DNA of 64,000 bases from an uncultured Lachnospiraceae bacterium (GTDB taxonomy: Bacteria; Bacillota; Clostridia; Lachnospirales; Lachnospiraceae). Numbering within the stretch: the first letter of the stretch is position 1; each line of letters opens with the position of its first letter. This document shows, piece by piece, positions 53,626-62,020 of the stretch. The position numbers and the translations under genes were made by a program. The notes under the pieces were generated by a model. That model was not told where the DNA came from and did no database searches. It saw nothing but the letters and a program-made list of their open reading frames with translations. The stretch lies in NCBI GenBank assembly GCA_910579275.1, contig CAJTTO010000010.1:1-64000 (forward strand). The letters are read 5' to 3'.

Positions 53626-54270
53626 CTATTCATTTGGAAATATTTTTTCAGGATAGTCAAAATCATCAAATTTCTCATCAATGTGGTTCATAAAAACGCG
53701 GTAGAAAAAGAATGACTGTACATAAAACAGCACCGCAAATCCGATAAACAGCATAATGCTGTTGGCGACCAGCGACACAAGGTTGGCATATACAGCCGCG
53801 CCTGTAATCACCAGCAGTACCGCCGTGTACGGAAGATACCCCACCGCAAACGCCGCTGCATTCTTGGCAAGCTGCCCTGTCTTTCCATCCAGCTTTGCAA
53901 ACACCGGAAACAGCCACAGCACCCAGATAAGGAACAGAAAGCAGACAATGCCGCTGACAATGAACATCCCTTTTGAGAACACAGTTCCCTGCCGATACCA
54001 GAACAGCATATCAACCGTCAGAATCACGCTGCACAGCAGAACGCCAATCCACACAGGCGTAACCTGAAGGAAATTTTTCCGGAAACTGGAAAAAAAGCGT
54101 TTCACTACATACCCGTCACCGCAGCGGATGGAAGTAATGCTGACATAATAAGCCGCAGTCGTTGCCGCCCCCGCTGTGACAACAGGGAGGCAGCACAATA
54201 ACCATATGACGTTCAACAGAATCAAGTCTGTCATCTTGTTCAAAAAAGCAATAACCGGTGAATTTGACAT
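53626..54270 (-). CDS. YesL-like DUF624 membrane protein
   Basis: 214 residues with about five membrane helices and the DUF624/YesL start DLILLNVIWLLCCLPVVTAGAAT. YesL-like proteins occur at the ends of oligosaccharide ABC importer operons in Bacilli and Clostridia; their function is not known. It follows the second permease after 15 bases and ends the operon just before the terminator. Confidence 0.9.
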   Translation of the reverse strand: MSNSPVIAFLNKMTDLILLNVIWLLCCLPVVTAGAATTAAYYVSITSIRCGDGYVVKRFFSSFRKNFLQVTPVWIGVLLCSVILTVDMLFWYRQGTVFSKGMFIVSGIVCFLFLIWVLWLFPVFAKLDGKTGQLAKNAAAFAVGYLPYTAVLLVITGAAVYANLVSLVANSIMLFIGFAVLFYVQSFFFYRVFMNHIDEKFDDFDYPEKIFPNE

Positions 54271-54285
54271 AATGTTAACCCCGTT

Positions 54286-55152
54286 TTATTTGATTCCGCT
54301 GATTGCCACAGACTCAATGATAACTCTCTGGAAACAGAAGAATAAGGTAATCGTAGGCAGCATGGCAATAACGGAAGCCGCCATGATCAGCGCGTAGTCA
54401 CTCTGAATGGAATAATATGTATTAAATGAACGAATTACCACCTGCAGTGTCCAGTTTTTCTCACTTCTCAGGAAAATCGTGGGCGCAAGGTAATCATTCC
54501 AGATTCCCATGAACCACAGTGTAAGCTGTGTTCCCACGGCGCCTTTCATCAGCGGGAAGAAAATCTGTAAAAACGTGCGGAAGTACCCGCATCCGTCCAG
54601 CTTTGCAGCGTCCATCAGGTCATTTGGAATACTGGACAAATTCTGACGGAGGAAGAATACCATGCTGATATTTCCGAAACAAGCCGGAATAATCAATGGC
54701 AAAAGTGTATCTGTCCAGCCAAACTTGGTGAACATTACATACTGCGGAATCATGATAACCGCAAACGGAATCATGATGGTAGCCAGAAGTCCCATAAAGA
54801 TAGCGCCTTTTGCTCGGAACTCCATCTTCGCAAACGCAAAAGCAGCAAGCGAAGACGTGAAACCGCCAATCAGCAGCACGGGAATTTCCACCTTGACCGT
54901 ATTCAAAATACCGGAGATGAAATTGCCCTTTGACATAACTTCCGCATATTTACCCCATACCCATGGGTTCGGGATAACCCTTAACTGTCCTGACAGATAC
55001 TGATTCTTTGTCATGAACGAAGTCATAATCATGTAAATCAGCGGAAAAATCATGACTACTGCGCCGAGCGACAGCAGGACGAACACTATTATATTAATCA
55101 TTCTGTCTTTCTTGGATGTCACCTCGGATGACATGATATCTTTGTTTTTCAT
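54286..55152 (-). CDS. carbohydrate ABC importer permease (AraQ/MalG type)
   Basis: 288 residues with six membrane segments and the ABC-coupling loop MDAAKLDGCGYFRTFLQIFFPLM, the EAA motif of MalG-type permeases. The ATG follows AGGGGG. It pairs with the upstream permease to form the channel for oligosaccharides, energised by an ATPase encoded elsewhere (MsmX/MsmK type in Firmicutes), because none is in the operon. Confidence 0.93.
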   Translation of the reverse strand: MKNKDIMSSEVTSKKDRMINIIVFVLLSLGAVVMIFPLIYMIMTSFMTKNQYLSGQLRVIPNPWVWGKYAEVMSKGNFISGILNTVKVEIPVLLIGGFTSSLAAFAFAKMEFRAKGAIFMGLLATIMIPFAVIMIPQYVMFTKFGWTDTLLPLIIPACFGNISMVFFLRQNLSSIPNDLMDAAKLDGCGYFRTFLQIFFPLMKGAVGTQLTLWFMGIWNDYLAPTIFLRSEKNWTLQVVIRSFNTYYSIQSDYALIMAASVIAMLPTITLFFCFQRVIIESVAISGIK

Positions 55153-55163
55153 AGTGCACCCCC

Positions 55164-56105
55164 TTAGTCCATGGTCTTAACCCATTTGTTCTGTCCGATA
55201 AAGTTAATCAGCGTAATGATAAAGATAATAATTGCAAGGATAACCGCAATGGCGCTCGCATATCCGAGCTGGAAGCTCTCGAAAGCCTTCTGGTACAGAT
55301 AGAATACGATTGTAGCCGCACTGTAACCAATACCACCGTTCCCGGACGGCGTCATGACCTGTACCTCTACGAATACCTGGAAACCGCCAATCAGGGTAGT
55401 TACCAAGATATAGAATGTCACCGGAGAGAGCAGCGGAAGCGTGATGTTCCTGAATTTCTGCCATCCGGTCGCGCCGTCCACCATCGCCGCCTCATAGTAG
55501 GAGCGCGGTATATTCTGCAGTCCGGCAAGATACAGGATAATGGAGGTTCCCAGACCTTTCCACACCATGAAGATAATCATGGACACCTTAATCAGCGCCT
55601 CGTCGCCAAGCCAGTTCGGTCCATGCAGACCTGTCAAAGTCTTAATAATCGTATTCAGCAGACCGTAGTCATAGTTGTATACCCATGCCCACAGGATGGA
55701 AACAGATACCAGCGAGGAGATAACCGGCACATAATACATGGTACGCAGCACGCGCACGCCGGGAATCTTGCGGTTCATACCCATGGCACAGAGCAGACCA
55801 AGAATCATTCCGATCGGAATACCAAGCAGATAAATTGTGGTTGTCACAAGTGTCTGCCAGAATTTTTTGTCGGCAAATAACTTTACATAGTTATCTAAAC
55901 CGCAGAAACGATCCATCATTCCCTGAAATCCCTTTGCACCGTTCCAAGTCGTGAGACTTGTCAGAATTGCAAAAATAATGGGATAAAGCATAAATATAAG
56001 AAATCCAACTGCCGGCGCAGCGACAAACAAAAGCCCCCAACGTTCCTCACGTCTCGCCATCGCAGACAATTTGGTTTTTTGATTATTGCCCTTCTTACCT
56101 TCCAT
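55164..56105 (-). CDS. carbohydrate ABC importer permease (AraP/MalF type)
   Basis: 313 residues from the ATG behind AAAGGCGG; the frame ten codons longer is less likely. Six membrane segments, PTIQ-like MalF family features and the coupling motif YEAAMVDGATGWQKFRNITLPLL are present. It is the second gene of the binding protein-permease-permease-YesL operon. A hairpin separates it from the binding-protein gene. Confidence 0.93.
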   Translation of the reverse strand: MEGKKGNNQKTKLSAMARREERWGLLFVAAPAVGFLIFMLYPIIFAILTSLTTWNGAKGFQGMMDRFCGLDNYVKLFADKKFWQTLVTTTIYLLGIPIGMILGLLCAMGMNRKIPGVRVLRTMYYVPVISSLVSVSILWAWVYNYDYGLLNTIIKTLTGLHGPNWLGDEALIKVSMIIFMVWKGLGTSIILYLAGLQNIPRSYYEAAMVDGATGWQKFRNITLPLLSPVTFYILVTTLIGGFQVFVEVQVMTPSGNGGIGYSAATIVFYLYQKAFESFQLGYASAIAVILAIIIFIITLINFIGQNKWVKTMD

Positions 56106-56153
56106 AATGCCGCCTTTCTTAAGGAACTGTCCCAAAACAACTCCTTACAAAAC

Positions 56154-56185
56154 AGGTGCGGACAGCCAAAACTGTTGCCGCACCT
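56154..56185 (-). terminator. internal hairpin after the binding-protein gene
   Basis: AGGTGCGG (56154-56161) pairs with CCGCACCT (56178-56185), extended by ACAG/CTGT inside, then TGTTTTG on the minus strand. Partial termination here would give extra binding protein over permease, as is common for such operons. Confidence 0.75.
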
Positions 56186-56196
56186 ATTTCCCCATG

Positions 56197-57702
56197 TTAC
56201 TGTCCGCTTGCCGCTGCCTTCATTTCATTTGCATTGTCAAGCGCTGCCTGCATTGCCGGCTGTACTTCCGCGCAGTACTCTGCCGCGGTCTTCTCGCCAG
56301 TCAAAACATACTCGTAACCGCCGCTTAAGAACTCGTTCCACCAGTCAGCATTGTATGTATAGGTTGTCTCAACAAAGATACCTTCGTACTTGTCTGTTCC
56401 TTCAATGTAGTTGAAGATAACATCTACGTTCTCACCGTAAGGAATTGTTCCGTCTGCGATTCTGTCCTTGAAATCACCCTTTGCATAGCTCATTGTGTTC
56501 GGAATCTGCAAAGATGCACCTGTTGTCTCACCGGAAAGCACTCTCTGACCTTCAAGGTCTGTTGAGAACAGTGTAATCAGCGCTGCTGCCGCTTCCGGAT
56601 ACTGTGTATCAGCTGAAACTGCAAATCCGACCGAACCGTTACGTGTCATGGAAACGCCTGTCGAACCTGTCGGCCATGCGCAAAGACCCCAATCATATGG
56701 GAATGTATTCTCATCCATAAATGCGCCGACATCCCATGTACCGCATGCATAGAACGCAATCTGTCCGTCCAGCCATCTCTGGTATCCGCCAAGAGCGGTA
56801 TCCTGCTCAACCGTCGGTGTCACGTTATACTTGCATGTCAGATCTGCAAAATACTGGAACGCGTCAACAAATTCCTTCTGTCCGTCAATCACAACCTGTG
56901 TGTAATCCTCATTCAGGAAATGTCCGCCGTTTGTATAAATGAAAGCATCCAGCGCCCACTGAAGTGCATTTGCGCAGCCCCACTGGTCAATTTCGCCGTC
57001 GCCGTCCCTGTCAATTGTCAGCTTGCCGCAAACTTCAAGGAATTCTTCCCATGTATACGGATTTTCAGGATCCGGATACTCTACTTCAGCCGCGTCAAAC
57101 AATGTCTTGTTGTATGCGAATGCAAATGTTGACAAATCCTTTGGCAGGCAGTAAAGCGAGCCTTTTCCTGCTTCTTTTCCGTCATAGCGGTATGCTGTTG
57201 TGATAGCCGGCCATAAGTCTGCAATCGTCTCCTCCGGAACATACTCGTCAAGCGGAAGCACATATCCGTCATCCACATTAGCCGCAACCGTATCAGGACC
57301 TACGTAGAAAATATCCGGCATATCGTTTGCTGCCTTGTATGCAAGAATCTTCTGACCATACTCGTCAGCTGTCGTTACCTCAAACGTTACGTTTGCACCC
57401 GTTGTCTCCATGAACTTGTCAATCAGTGTCTGATAAACTGTCTTCTCATGATCCTGCGCATAGATAAATACCGTGAGGTCTGCTCCGCTGTAGTCACCCT
57501 CTACACTGACATTGTCAGTCGCTGACTTGTCAACCGTAATCTGTGCGCCGACTTTCTCCTCCGTGCTTGCAGCAGACGGTGTCTCTGCTGTTGCGGACGA
57601 TGAAGCGCTGTCTGCAGGTGCGCTGTCTCCGCCGCCGCAGCCTGCCAGACAGGATGCCAAAAGTACAGAAGTAAGTAATACACTAACAATTTTCTTTTTC
57701 AT
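56197..57702 (-). CDS. extracellular solute-binding lipoprotein, carbohydrate importer
   Basis: 501 residues; lipobox LLASCLAGC with Cys22. It is followed by a Ser/Ala-rich linker and a type 1 solute-binding domain (ADLTVFIYAQDHEKTVYQTLIDKFMETTGANV start; CLPKDLSTFAFAYN). In the family this protein captures sugars outside and delivers them to the permeases. An arabino-oligosaccharide ligand is suggested by the neighbouring GH43 enzymes. It is first in its operon, with GGGAGG before the ATG and a dyad over the -10. Confidence 0.93.
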   Translation of the reverse strand: MKKKIVSVLLTSVLLASCLAGCGGGDSAPADSASSSATAETPSAASTEEKVGAQITVDKSATDNVSVEGDYSGADLTVFIYAQDHEKTVYQTLIDKFMETTGANVTFEVTTADEYGQKILAYKAANDMPDIFYVGPDTVAANVDDGYVLPLDEYVPEETIADLWPAITTAYRYDGKEAGKGSLYCLPKDLSTFAFAYNKTLFDAAEVEYPDPENPYTWEEFLEVCGKLTIDRDGDGEIDQWGCANALQWALDAFIYTNGGHFLNEDYTQVVIDGQKEFVDAFQYFADLTCKYNVTPTVEQDTALGGYQRWLDGQIAFYACGTWDVGAFMDENTFPYDWGLCAWPTGSTGVSMTRNGSVGFAVSADTQYPEAAAALITLFSTDLEGQRVLSGETTGASLQIPNTMSYAKGDFKDRIADGTIPYGENVDVIFNYIEGTDKYEGIFVETTYTYNADWWNEFLSGGYEYVLTGEKTAAEYCAEVQPAMQAALDNANEMKAAASGQ

Positions 57703-57862
57703 ATGAACCTCCCTTGTGAAATTGAATGAAATTTGTTACTCGTTTTGCAGATTGACGAAACAAGATGGGCTTTTCCATTATTCATGTACTATTTGCACAA
57801 ATATCATTTTAATGTTTGTGCGCGTTGCTCATCCTGTTTCGTTTCTGCACCATTTAATATAC

Positions 57863-57894
57863 ACATTGTACAATGTAAGTTATGGTATTGTCAA
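57863..57894 (-). promoter_or_regulatory. promoter of importer operon with operator over -10
   Basis: On the minus strand TTGACA (57889-57894) and TACAAT (57865-57870) lie 18 bases apart. The perfect palindrome ACATTGTACAATGT (57863-57876) covers the -10. The same ACATT/AATGT half-sites cover the -10 of the secreted GH43 gene. Confidence 0.75.
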
Positions 57895-57953
57895 TACGTT
57901 TTGCAAAAATATTTTATTTTTTTTTAAAATACTTTTTATTTCTTTAAAATATG

Positions 57954-59459
57954 TTAAAGATACATCACTGCCCAAATCGTCTCATTGTTGTTCCCAACAC
58001 CCATCAGACATCTGACGGCATTTCCTGCCTCGTCAGTCATGTCCAGAAGAACACCACTGTAAGTGACGCCGTTCAGCACAAGGTTCATGTAGCAGGTTCC
58101 TTCCTCCAGCTCGTAGCTGCCCTCTGTGCTTCCGGAAAGTTTTCCGCCTTTCAGGGTCACTGCCTCCCCTTCATGAATCGCCGCGCCGATATCCGTCCCA
58201 TGATTCAGCAGATACCAGTTTCCCTCGACTTCCTTTTTCGTGTAACCGCCATCCTTTAGCCCCTCTCCGTTTGTCGCAAACGGCGCAGCCACAAGCCAGC
58301 CTTCCTTGTTCTTGAACATCTGGTGCACGCGCGGTTCATGATACTCGCTTCCGTTGTCGAAGCGCTGATGATAAAACAGATACATTTTTCCGTCGTCATC
58401 AATCAGTGCAGAGCAGTGTCCCGGCGCCATGTATGCCGTTTTCAGACTCGGCAGGAGATAATTCCCCATCATTTTTACACCAAGCCCGGAGTGGTCAGCC
58501 ACATAGCCGAATGTGCTGCCTGACGCGTCAACATAAGGTCCGTCTACCTGTTCCGAGCGGAAACAGCGAATCTGGTAACCGCCTTCTCTCGTCAGACTGC
58601 CGTAGGAGACAAGCAGATAATAGTAGCCGCTCTCCGCATCATAGAAAATATAGGGACCTTCACAGGAATTGTGCAGACCGCCAATCAGATATTTTCCGTA
58701 GTACTTGTCCACATGCGCTTCTTCGTCCGCTTCAGGGTGAATGGGATATCCCGTCGTCTGGTCAATCTCCAGAAGCCAGATTCCGCCCGACCATGAGCCA
58801 TATACCATCCACATCTTCCCGTCCTTGTCATAAAATACAGTCGGGTCAATGCAGTTTGGATAATTCAGGTGGTTGTACTCCGCAGACTGCAGATAATTTG
58901 TAACCTTTACATCCTCTCCCATAATTTCCGCAAGATTTGTCTTTTCCGCCGTCATGGAGGTGAAACCGGAATAGAGCAGCGTATCTATGTACGTGTACGG
59001 CCCGGTGATTTCATCCGCCGTGGCAAAACAGATATTCGAAGTGCGCCAGTCATGGCTTGTGGAAAAATACATCACCCATTTCCCCATAGTCTCGTTGTAG
59101 ATGACGTCCGGCGCCCATACCGCGTACCCGCCCTCCACATAGTTGCCCACGTAGGCAAACGCCTCCATCTTCTCGTCAAAAAGATTGTCAAACAGCGGAT
59201 TGCTGCCGTTGACGCCGCTTGCAAAAGACTTCCAGTCCATCAAGTCCGCGCTCTGCGCCGCCTCCATATGCGATCCGAAAATATAGTAATTATCTTCCGA
59301 CTTCACAATGGATGGGTCATGCACCGATATCCCGAGGGCTGCATTTTTTTGTTCGACTTCCTCCGCGTTCCTGCCCTGAAGGCTGCCTCCGCACCCGGTA
59401 ACACCGATTACAATGGCGGCAAGTGTCATGCCACATGCCAGTATTCCTTTTCCTTTCAT
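57954..59459 (-). CDS. secreted GH43 endo-arabinanase-like lipoprotein
   Basis: 501 residues. Lipobox VIGVTGC (Cys23). A five-bladed beta-propeller GH43: Asp48 (VHDPSIV, base), Asp205 (NCIDPTVF, pKa modulator) and Glu267 (NSCEGPYIF, acid). A C-terminal beta-sandwich, as in arabinanases (GEAVTLKGGKLSG ... GVGNNNETIWAVMYL), is present. The length and split suggest endo-1,5-alpha-L-arabinanase on the cell surface. Its promoter carries an ACATT dyad over the -10. It is monocistronic upstream of the importer operon. Confidence 0.9.
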   Translation of the reverse strand: MKGKGILACGMTLAAIVIGVTGCGGSLQGRNAEEVEQKNAALGISVHDPSIVKSEDNYYIFGSHMEAAQSADLMDWKSFASGVNGSNPLFDNLFDEKMEAFAYVGNYVEGGYAVWAPDVIYNETMGKWVMYFSTSHDWRTSNICFATADEITGPYTYIDTLLYSGFTSMTAEKTNLAEIMGEDVKVTNYLQSAEYNHLNYPNCIDPTVFYDKDGKMWMVYGSWSGGIWLLEIDQTTGYPIHPEADEEAHVDKYYGKYLIGGLHNSCEGPYIFYDAESGYYYLLVSYGSLTREGGYQIRCFRSEQVDGPYVDASGSTFGYVADHSGLGVKMMGNYLLPSLKTAYMAPGHCSALIDDDGKMYLFYHQRFDNGSEYHEPRVHQMFKNKEGWLVAAPFATNGEGLKDGGYTKKEVEGNWYLLNHGTDIGAAIHEGEAVTLKGGKLSGSTEGSYELEEGTCYMNLVLNGVTYSGVLLDMTDEAGNAVRCLMGVGNNNETIWAVMYL

Positions 59460-59504
59460 CTTGATACCTCCATCTTCCTCCTAAATTATTTTAGTTTTCT
59501 GTCA

Positions 59505-59535
59505 ACATTGTATACAAAATGTATAGTTTTTTCAA
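59505..59535 (-). promoter_or_regulatory. promoter and operator of the secreted GH43 gene
   Basis: On the minus strand TTGAAA (59530-59535) and TACAAT (59507-59512) with 17 bases between. ACATTGTATACAAAATGT (59505-59522) has ACATT/AATGT ends and a TTGTATACAA core, like the importer operator. Confidence 0.7.
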
Positions 59536-59572
59536 GGGTTTTAAATTATTTTTGGATATTATTTCATTTTTA

Positions 59573-59601
59573 TTGTCAATTTTCACCCTATACTTTATAA
59601 T
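59573..59601 (+). promoter_or_regulatory. promoter of the cytoplasmic GH43 gene
   Basis: TTGTCA (59573-59578) and TATAAT (59596-59601) with 17 bases between; AGGAGG at 59621-59626 serves the ATG. The TTTTAAATTATTTTT + GGATATTA motif at 59539-59561 lies just upstream. Confidence 0.7.
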
Positions 59602-59633
59602 GAGATAAATCAATATACCAAGGAGGAACATTT

Positions 59634-60947
59634 ATGCATTTGATTACCTACCCAGCAAAACCGCCTGCCGAGCCGCCGAAACCGGAGCGCTTAGAACCGA
59701 TGAAGCGTGACCTGCCGGGGCTTTGGATGACCCACGACCCTGCCGTCTACCGCGATCCCGTGTCCGGAAACTATTATCTCTACTGCACGGGCGCTGTCTG
59801 TAAGCGCTCCTCGGATCTCCTGCACTGGGAAAGTCTTGGCAGGGTCGTGGAAGACCCGCCCGAGGAATCTGTCAGCTGGACAAACAGCCGCGATATCTGG
59901 GCGCCCGACATTGTAAAAGTCGGAAACGAATACCGCCTGTACTGCTCAAACTCCTCGTGGGGCGTGCGGCAGTCCTGCATTTTCCTCGCAGTCTCCGACA
60001 GCCCTGAGGGGCCGTTTGTCCCGCGTGGGTGTGTACTCAAGACAACCGATGCGCTTCCGGTGAACGCCATTGACGCCAATATTATTGAAGATGCAGATTC
60101 CGGCACGCAGTATCTTCTATACGGCTCATTCTGGGGCGGATGCCATATGATTCCGCTCGACAAAGAAACAGGCCTTGCCGCAGAATCCGGAATTGGTGTC
60201 TGTGTTGCAAGACGCCCCGCGTGGACGGACTGTGCCATCGAAGGCCCTTACATGATATATCATCCGGAAACAAAGTACTACTATCTCTTTGTCTCCTATG
60301 GCTCGCTGAAGAGCGATTACAATATCCGTGTCGGAAGAAGCCGCTGTGTCACGGGGCCCTTTTATGACTTCCACGGACGGAATCTTGCCGACACAGATGA
60401 CGAGGACAACACGACCGGACTGATGATATCCTGCGGTTACCGCTGGCTTGACGGCACGCCGTACATGGCTCCCGGACACAACTCCGTTTTAGTGGACACG
60501 GACGGCAGAATGTTCCTTGTGTCCCATATTCGGGAACTGAATTTCAAGACGGACGCCGAACCGTCGACGCTGCAGATACGCCAGCTGTACATGACACCTG
60601 ACGAATGGCTGACTGCCGCCGCACAGCCCTACGCCGGAGAGACGCTGCAGGATCTCTGCGAGGACGATATTGCCGGAAGTTACGAGCGCATTTCCCTGAC
60701 CCCCTCCGTTCCCCAAGGCATCATGCACGCGCACCCATTCTGCCTGATGAAAGGCGGGCGCATGGAATGCTGCTCTGTCATCGGAACATGGAAACAGACC
60801 GGTTCCTGTACCATTACGCTTTCTTATGGTTCCACAACAGAATCTGTCATTGTTTCCCCGGCGTGGGACCGCGAACGCGACAAGCCCACACTGATGATGT
60901 CCGGACTGTCAAACCGCGGAATCTGTACGTGGTACAAAAAGCGCTGA
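59634..60947 (+). CDS. cytoplasmic GH43-family arabinosidase/arabinanase
   Basis: 437 residues without signal peptide. GH43 propeller: Asp35 (THDPAVY), Asp147 (NAIDANII) and Glu203 (CAIEGPYM). The C-terminal domain ends IVSPAWDRERDKPTLMMSGL. It probably finishes oligosaccharides imported by the adjacent system. It is divergent from the secreted GH43 gene with its own promoter and ends in an excellent terminator. Confidence 0.88.
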   Translation: MHLITYPAKPPAEPPKPERLEPMKRDLPGLWMTHDPAVYRDPVSGNYYLYCTGAVCKRSSDLLHWESLGRVVEDPPEESVSWTNSRDIWAPDIVKVGNEYRLYCSNSSWGVRQSCIFLAVSDSPEGPFVPRGCVLKTTDALPVNAIDANIIEDADSGTQYLLYGSFWGGCHMIPLDKETGLAAESGIGVCVARRPAWTDCAIEGPYMIYHPETKYYYLFVSYGSLKSDYNIRVGRSRCVTGPFYDFHGRNLADTDDEDNTTGLMISCGYRWLDGTPYMAPGHNSVLVDTDGRMFLVSHIRELNFKTDAEPSTLQIRQLYMTPDEWLTAAAQPYAGETLQDLCEDDIAGSYERISLTPSVPQGIMHAHPFCLMKGGRMECCSVIGTWKQTGSCTITLSYGSTTESVIVSPAWDRERDKPTLMMSGLSNRGICTWYKKR

Positions 60948-60960
60948 CAATATTTCCCCA

Positions 60961-60999
60961 ATTCAAAAAAGCAGGTTCGCACAACCTGCTTTTTTGAAT
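60961..60999. terminator. bidirectional terminator between GH43 and thiT
   Basis: Perfect 17-base arms 60961-60977 and 60983-60999 (core GCAGGTT/AACCTGC with A6/T6), five-base loop. It serves both convergent genes. Confidence 0.95.
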
Positions 61000-61728
61000 T
61001 TAAGCTTCCATCGTAAGCCGCCGAATCCTGCCAATCGCCGCCTTGACCGGTTCAAGCAGAATGACAACGATGCTCACGCTGGCTTCTGCAAAGATATAGA
61101 TGCCGTTGTACACCATTGAGTACGGAAGCACGCTCCAGCCTTCCCATGCATACGAGGCAAAGAAGATGCAGCCTGACGCCACGGTAAACACATAGCGCCC
61201 CAGCACACCCACGAGATAGCCCTTGAGCAGCCCGTTCTTTGTATTGGAGAAAAGCCCTGACAGCCCGAGCGCGCCAAACGCAAGCAGATAGTCCATCACA
61301 AGCTGCATCGGGTACAAAACATAGGGATCCATCAAAAGCTGCAAAACGCCATATGCAAGCCCCGTCATCAGCCCTGCGCCAAGTCCGAAAAAATATCCGG
61401 GCAGGCAGGCAATCAGCATGGACAGCAGCGTAATGGAACCGCCTGTCGGAAAGTGAAACAGCTTAATGTTCGAGAGCACGGTGGCGAGTGCGACTGCCAT
61501 TGCACAGAACACAAGCTGCCGGACGGTCAGCTTCCCACTGCCATATCGGCTGTTCTCCGGCCGTTCGCTTTTCGCGTCAGTCTTTTTTTCCCTTTTCGCC
61601 TGAAGCCTTGCCAGTGCGACCGCAGCCACAAGCAGCACAGCAATTGCAGCCGCGAGCAGCCCGTTTCCAAGCGCTGTCGGGACGTAGGTCGTCTCGCCCC
61701 AGTCATTTACTACTACATTGTACAACAT
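61000..61728 (-). CDS. thiT: thiamine ECF-transporter substrate-binding protein ThiT
   Basis: About 242 residues from the ATG eight bases after AGGAGG; the frame 22 codons longer runs through the leader hairpin. A first helix (29-45) is followed by a basic linker and the ThiT fold of about six helices (CAMAVALATVLSNIKLFHFPTGGSITLLSMLIACLPG, PYVLYPMQLVMDYLLAFGALG). It binds thiamine and docks with a shared ECF module to import it. A TPP riboswitch and an SD hairpin precede it, so it is shut off when thiamine pyrophosphate is plentiful. Confidence 0.93.
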   Translation of the reverse strand: MLYNVVVNDWGETTYVPTALGNGLLAAAIAVLLVAAVALARLQAKREKKTDAKSERPENSRYGSGKLTVRQLVFCAMAVALATVLSNIKLFHFPTGGSITLLSMLIACLPGYFFGLGAGLMTGLAYGVLQLLMDPYVLYPMQLVMDYLLAFGALGLSGLFSNTKNGLLKGYLVGVLGRYVFTVASGCIFFASYAWEGWSVLPYSMVYNGIYIFAEASVSIVVILLEPVKAAIGRIRRLTMEA

Positions 61729-61736
61729 AAAAAAAT

Positions 61737-61759
61737 CCTCCTTCGTCTGCGCGAGGAGG
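61737..61759 (-). promoter_or_regulatory. thiT SD-sequestering / terminator hairpin
   Basis: CCTCCT (61754-61759 on minus strand) pairs with AGGAGG (61737-61742), which is the thiT ribosome site, and is followed by A then T7. The stem can act as a short intrinsic terminator or hide the site. It is the likely expression platform of the upstream riboswitch. Confidence 0.65.
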
Positions 61760-61871
61760 TCAGCATCGTAACTGTTCCAAAGTTCCTTTTCCACACGGCC
61801 GCAGCATCAACATACGATGCTTCCGCAGCTCATGTTTTCACGGATTCCGAACAGTTCCAAGTATCATTATT

Positions 61872-61947
61872 CCCATACTGCTTCCTTACGCCGGTATTAT
61901 CCGGTTCAAGTAATGAGGGTAAAGTCTCAGCGATGTGCACCCCTAGC
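61872..61947 (-). ncRNA. TPP riboswitch (thi box)
   Basis: On the minus strand the conserved blocks appear in order: CTAGGGGTGC, GCTGAGA, TTACCCTCATTACTTGAA, CCGGATAATACCGG and CGTAAGGAAGCAGT. These match the TPP aptamer J and P helices. It controls thiT, 144 bases downstream. Confidence 0.95.
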
Positions 61948-61984
61948 GTGATAAAATATGTTTCAACATATTCGTACAGGAACA

Positions 61985-62013
61985 ACTATACCTTTTCTTT
62001 ATTTTGTTGTCAA
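61985..62013 (-). promoter_or_regulatory. thiT promoter
   Basis: On the minus strand TTGACA (62008-62013) and TATAGT (61985-61990) with a 17-base spacer, starting just beyond the upstream permease gene and 38 bases before the riboswitch. Confidence 0.8.
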
Positions 62014-62020
62014 GTGTTTT

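Noticed and set aside
61729..61794. Longer thiT start at 61794
   Set aside because: The extra 22 codons run through the riboswitch expression platform, and AGGAGG points to the inner ATG.
61872..61947. Possible T-box or FMN leader
   Set aside because: The ordered blocks match the TPP aptamer (GCTGAGA, ACTTGAA, CCGGATAATACCGG), not other classes.
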